Part shown: one piece after another, positions 43,383 to 45,439 of the stretch | How the letters are laid out: each line of letters opens with the position of its first letter | Numbering within the stretch: position 1 is the first letter of the stretch | Origin: Flavobacteriales bacterium | GTDB lineage: Bacteria > Bacteroidota > Bacteroidia > Flavobacteriales_D > Crocinitomicaceae | Assembly: GCA_947488235.1 (NCBI GenBank) | Contig: CANLAQ010000019.1 | Coordinates: 1 to 45,439 of the forward strand | Reading direction: 5' to 3' | DNA: 45,439 bases | The notes under the pieces: model-generated | The model's database searches: none | What the model was told of the DNA's origin: nothing | The model's input: only the letters and a program-made list of their open reading frames with translations | Made by a program: the position numbers and the translations under genes

Positions 43383-43407
43383 AAAAAAAAGGGAGCTAAA
43401 AGCTCCC
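43383..43407 (-). terminator. Intrinsic terminator of the FlgO/CsgG-like gene
   Basis: Perfect seven-base stem GGGAGCT (43391-43397)/AGCTCCC (43401-43407) with a three-base loop, followed on the minus strand by eight Ts (complement of 43383-43390). It lies 25 bases after the stop codon at 43432 and is the clearest terminator in the window. Confidence 0.92.
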
Positions 43408-43431
43408 TTAAAAATTAAATAGAAATTATAA

Positions 43432-44643
43432 TTAATACCGCCCTGTGCTTTTATTGATAGGTTGCTTACTTTTTTGAACATTAAATCCAACATTCACACC
43501 TGCGTAACCACCACCTTTTTGTGAAGAATAGAACAAATTAACAGGTATATTTAAGGCTCCAGCTCTAAAGGTTCGCCCAAAAGCAAAGACGAAACTCGTG
43601 TTAATTTTCTTGGTTCCTCTTCTATCCAAATATGAATTATAATTATAACTACTATTAAATGAAGTTGCACTTGGTGCTTGGAAAAAACCATTCACTTGAT
43701 AGGCAGGATCGTTTCCATAGGTGTCAAGTGCATATTGATCCCAATCAGATTCAGAAAAATAACGATTTGGAGTACCAAAATTATTGTCTTTATCAAAGAA
43801 ACCATTTGCGACTGTTTTAACACTAAAACCAGGTCCAAAGGCAAATTCCCAGCCGCCTTTTCCAAAACGAAAACCATTCATAATGGTAATCGAAGGAATG
43901 AATTGACCTTGTTCTAAACCAGAAACATTAACGATTCCTTCAATTAATGCTGAGAAATTTTCTGTTCCAACATATTGTCCTTCTAATTGATATCCGATCA
44001 TACTGACAGCTGGAGCAATTCCTAATCCTCCTTGATCCTCGGATCGTGTAGCAAATTCATTTAGGGAACCTGTTAGCATAGCAACTCCAACCCTAGGGCC
44101 TGAATTATTAATCTTACCCACATTATTAGAGGTAATCACTTCATTTTTGAAAGAAAGTTTGTCTGATAATACTTTATCAACTGAAATGCCATTCATTTCT
44201 TTCAAAACAATTTCAATCATGCGTTGCAATTCAAATTCTTGATTATCAAATTCTTTTACCGAGGATTTAAATATGCTTTGATTTTTCACATCTACAATTT
44301 TTACAGAAACTACTATTTTGTTCCCTAAACCATCAAAACTACCACATGCCACGAAATCCACTTTAAGTTCTTGTCCCATCTTGCCTAAGCATCGTTGTCC
44401 AAAACAACCTGTCCTAAATTCATCGCTTACTTTAAGGACATCCGCCATGTCAAATTCATCGTAAACCTTATACTTTGCCATTTTAATTAATTCCAAGCGC
44501 ATCATTTTAGCGGCGGATTCTGGTTTAATGGTTAGATTATTAACATAAGGGCTTGCTACTGCAATAGAAGGAGCGTCTGTACTTTGTGCTCCTAAGGTAA
44601 AACCAAGAAGCAATGTCGAAATAAATAAAAGTTTTGTTTTCAT
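43432..44643 (-). CDS. Envelope protein with FlgO/CsgG-like N-terminal domain and beta-rich C-terminal region
   Basis: A 403-residue exported protein (signal peptide ending FTLGAQ, 1-20). The first 160 residues resemble the CsgG/FlgO/TolB-N type fold: IAVASPYV, then MMRLELIKMAKYKVYDEFDM, then CFGQRCLGKMGQELKVDFVA leading into CGSFDG, which follows the C-x(3-5)-C...G..L.AD..V.GS pattern of that group. From about 185 onward alternating strands (GVAMLTGSLNEF, GQYVGTENFSALIEGIVNVSG, GFRFGKGGWEFAFGPGF, INTSFVFAFGRTF) suggest an outer-membrane beta-barrel. The function is not known. It has its own strong promoter (44663-44695) and terminator, so it is monocistronic. Confidence 0.72.
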   Translation of the reverse strand: MKTKLLFISTLLLGFTLGAQSTDAPSIAVASPYVNNLTIKPESAAKMMRLELIKMAKYKVYDEFDMADVLKVSDEFRTGCFGQRCLGKMGQELKVDFVACGSFDGLGNKIVVSVKIVDVKNQSIFKSSVKEFDNQEFELQRMIEIVLKEMNGISVDKVLSDKLSFKNEVITSNNVGKINNSGPRVGVAMLTGSLNEFATRSEDQGGLGIAPAVSMIGYQLEGQYVGTENFSALIEGIVNVSGLEQGQFIPSITIMNGFRFGKGGWEFAFGPGFSVKTVANGFFDKDNNFGTPNRYFSESDWDQYALDTYGNDPAYQVNGFFQAPSATSFNSSYNYNSYLDRRGTKKINTSFVFAFGRTFRAGALNIPVNLFYSSQKGGGYAGVNVGFNVQKSKQPINKSTGRY

Positions 44644-44662
44644 ATTTTTAAATTTTATAAGT

Positions 44663-44695
44663 CAAAAGTAGTGGGTTAATGCCCCTACATCCAAA
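44663..44695 (-). promoter_or_regulatory. Predicted promoter of the FlgO/CsgG-like gene
   Basis: On the minus strand TTTG (44695-44692), 21 bases and TACTTTTG (44670-44663). Both elements are perfect matches to the Bacteroidota consensus; the ATG follows after 19 bases. Confidence 0.72.
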
Positions 44696-44718
44696 CTGAA
44701 TTTTCTAAGTGTAAGCCT

Positions 44719-44743
44719 TTCACTTGCTTATTTCGCAAGTGAA
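44719..44743. terminator. Stem-loop after the small membrane protein gene
   Basis: TTCACTTGC (44719-44727), seven-base loop, GCAAGTGAA (44735-44743): a perfect nine-base stem 27 bases after the stop at 44770 and upstream of the next promoter. No T-tract follows on the minus strand, so it may be an RNA-stabilising or weak terminating hairpin, or an operator for the next gene. Confidence 0.45.
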
Positions 44744-44769
44744 TAAAGTTTTAAATAGTAAAGAAATTA

Positions 44770-45213
44770 TTAGTCATGAAGTCCCTTGAGCGCGAAGATG
44801 GCGAACCCATAAAATCCTGCTATAAATGAGCTAAAAAAAGTGATTTTGGCGACTTTTCTTTTTTTCTTTTTCATCCCAATTTCATATCCATTTCTATAAG
44901 TTGGATTTGTAGTTAATAATTTGTCATTGGGATTGTTTAAGGTATGCATCATTTTAGGTGGGGAAAGCATTATCGCTATTGCAGGAATTGCGGGTAATAT
45001 AAAGATTGATGTAGCACCAAAAATCACCTCTCCTATAATTACACCTGGATCAATTTTATAAAATAATTTAGCATCCTGAGTACCTAAGGTATAATAATCA
45101 ATTGTATCAATTTTAGCGGCATTTGTTACGCCTTGATCATTTACCAAAGTATTTTGTGATAAAGACATTAGTGAGTTGAATACAAGCACATATAATAAAA
45201 GTAAATTTTTCAA
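44770..45213 (-). CDS. Small membrane protein with basic KKKKRK segment, function unknown
   Basis: A 147-residue protein with a hydrophobic N-terminus (about 1-19, ending LMSLSQ) that is probably a cleaved signal, a hydrophobic stretch at about 58-84 (GEVIFGATSIFILPAIPAIA), the motif YRNGYEIGMKKKKRKVAKIT and a C-terminal membrane segment (about 125-142). The GYxxGxKKKxKRxK pattern before a final hydrophobic segment recurs in small Bacteroidota membrane proteins, but I know no function. The start is TTG at 45213: at least 20 in-frame codons upstream lack an ATG, and TTG gives a normal signal sequence. A GATATTTG near 45233 may be a degenerate -7 element. Confidence 0.6.
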   Translation of the reverse strand: MKNLLLLYVLVFNSLMSLSQNTLVNDQGVTNAAKIDTIDYYTLGTQDAKLFYKIDPGVIIGEVIFGATSIFILPAIPAIAIMLSPPKMMHTLNNPNDKLLTTNPTYRNGYEIGMKKKKRKVAKITFFSSFIAGFYGFAIFALKGLHD

Positions 45214-45307
45214 TTGAGAAGGTTTTAGAATCCAAATATCTTCCTTATATCCCTCAATGCCAAACTGATATGACGAACTAAGTAATTAGGACTTGCGTTA
45301 AACGCAG

Positions 45308-45439
45308 TTATTCAAATTCAAGATCTGCTTCAATTTTCTTTTTAAATGCGCGAATCATTTTATCATAATCAGCAAAATATTGTTGCCTTGCTTTTTCGTT
45401 TACAACACTCAATAAACTAGAATTGGCCAATTGTTTATC
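45308..45439 (-). CDS. C-terminal 43 residues of an unidentified protein (partial)
   Basis: An open minus-strand frame enters from the right edge and ends at TAA (45310-45308). The visible tail is hydrophilic and helix-like (SVVNEKARQQYFADYDKMIR, then AFKKKIEADLEFE), a charged C-terminus. The rest of the gene is outside the window and the family cannot be told from this piece. The 94 bases between this stop and the TTG of the next gene leave room for a promoter but show no clear one. Confidence 0.6.
   Translation of the reverse strand, partial: DKQLANSSLLSVVNEKARQQYFADYDKMIRAFKKKIEADLEFE

Overview
The window is AT-rich chromosomal DNA from a member of the Bacteroidota, most likely order Flavobacteriales and possibly near Crocinitomicaceae. 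The evidence is a set of type IX secretion (T9SS) cargo proteins with gliding-type C-terminal sorting domains, a PorP/SprF protein, a TonB-dependent receptor, DUF5686, the bacillithiol-linked protein YtxJ, Bacteroidota-type promoters (TTG, 17-23 bases, TAnnTTTG) and very few Shine-Dalgarno sequences. I see no rRNA, tRNA, CRISPR, prophage or insertion-sequence transposase. The gene order looks like an ordinary chromosome with one repeat-rich island.

Layout. 1-7100: the start of rsgA, a three-gene group (small secreted protein, M15 peptidase, aroE), lpdA, an NAD(P)-binding protein and a large PKD-repeat T9SS cargo protein. 7097-11104: the envelope operon tatC - DUF5686 - lptB. 11145-12304: a small orphan gene behind an inverted repeat, and two tandem paralogous lipoproteins. 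12424-16206: pheS - ytxJ - glutaminyl-peptide cyclotransferase, facing a GH16 glucanase-like enzyme. 16296-20081: a 1144-residue predicted outer-membrane protein coupled to a group III truncated hemoglobin. 20082-23415: a TonB-dependent receptor bracketed by same-orientation copies of a composite repeat, with a dyad-rich promoter. 23416-26748: mfd. 26836-30598: a tightly coupled lipid operon (CDP-alcohol phosphatidyltransferase, CrtI-like flavoenzyme, CdsA-like, PlsC-like). 30600-32472: tandem UspA and fructose-1,6-bisphosphatase. 32558-38157: a GH3-family adenylating enzyme, then a T9SS cargo (lamin-tail, CotH, thrombospondin-3 repeats) with its PorP/SprF partner. 38274-39406: a lipoprotein and a DUF2490 protein. 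39408-43289: a 1293-residue membrane sensor fusing a periplasmic propeller, a class III adenylyl cyclase and an HD domain. 43383-45439: a FlgO/CsgG-like envelope protein with promoter and terminator, a small membrane protein and a partial gene.

How the genes fit together. Most of the content is envelope biology: LPS transport (lptB), Tat export, T9SS cargo and PorP, TonB uptake, lipoproteins, and a phospholipid-type operon resembling the E. coli ynbAB arrangement but carrying a carotenoid-desaturase-like enzyme. The most unusual items are (1) the single-polypeptide cyclase plus HD protein with a two-component-style periplasmic sensor, (2) the lipid operon with a non-canonical CDP-alcohol phosphotransferase motif, (3) the repeat-bracketed TonB receptor with stacked operator-like dyads, and (4) three genes (rsgA, tatC, lptB) whose -7 promoter element ends exactly four bases before the start codon, which predicts leaderless transcripts.

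Limits. All functions come from motifs recognised by eye. No database search, folding or signal-peptide prediction was run, and residue positions marked 'about' were estimated from coordinates.
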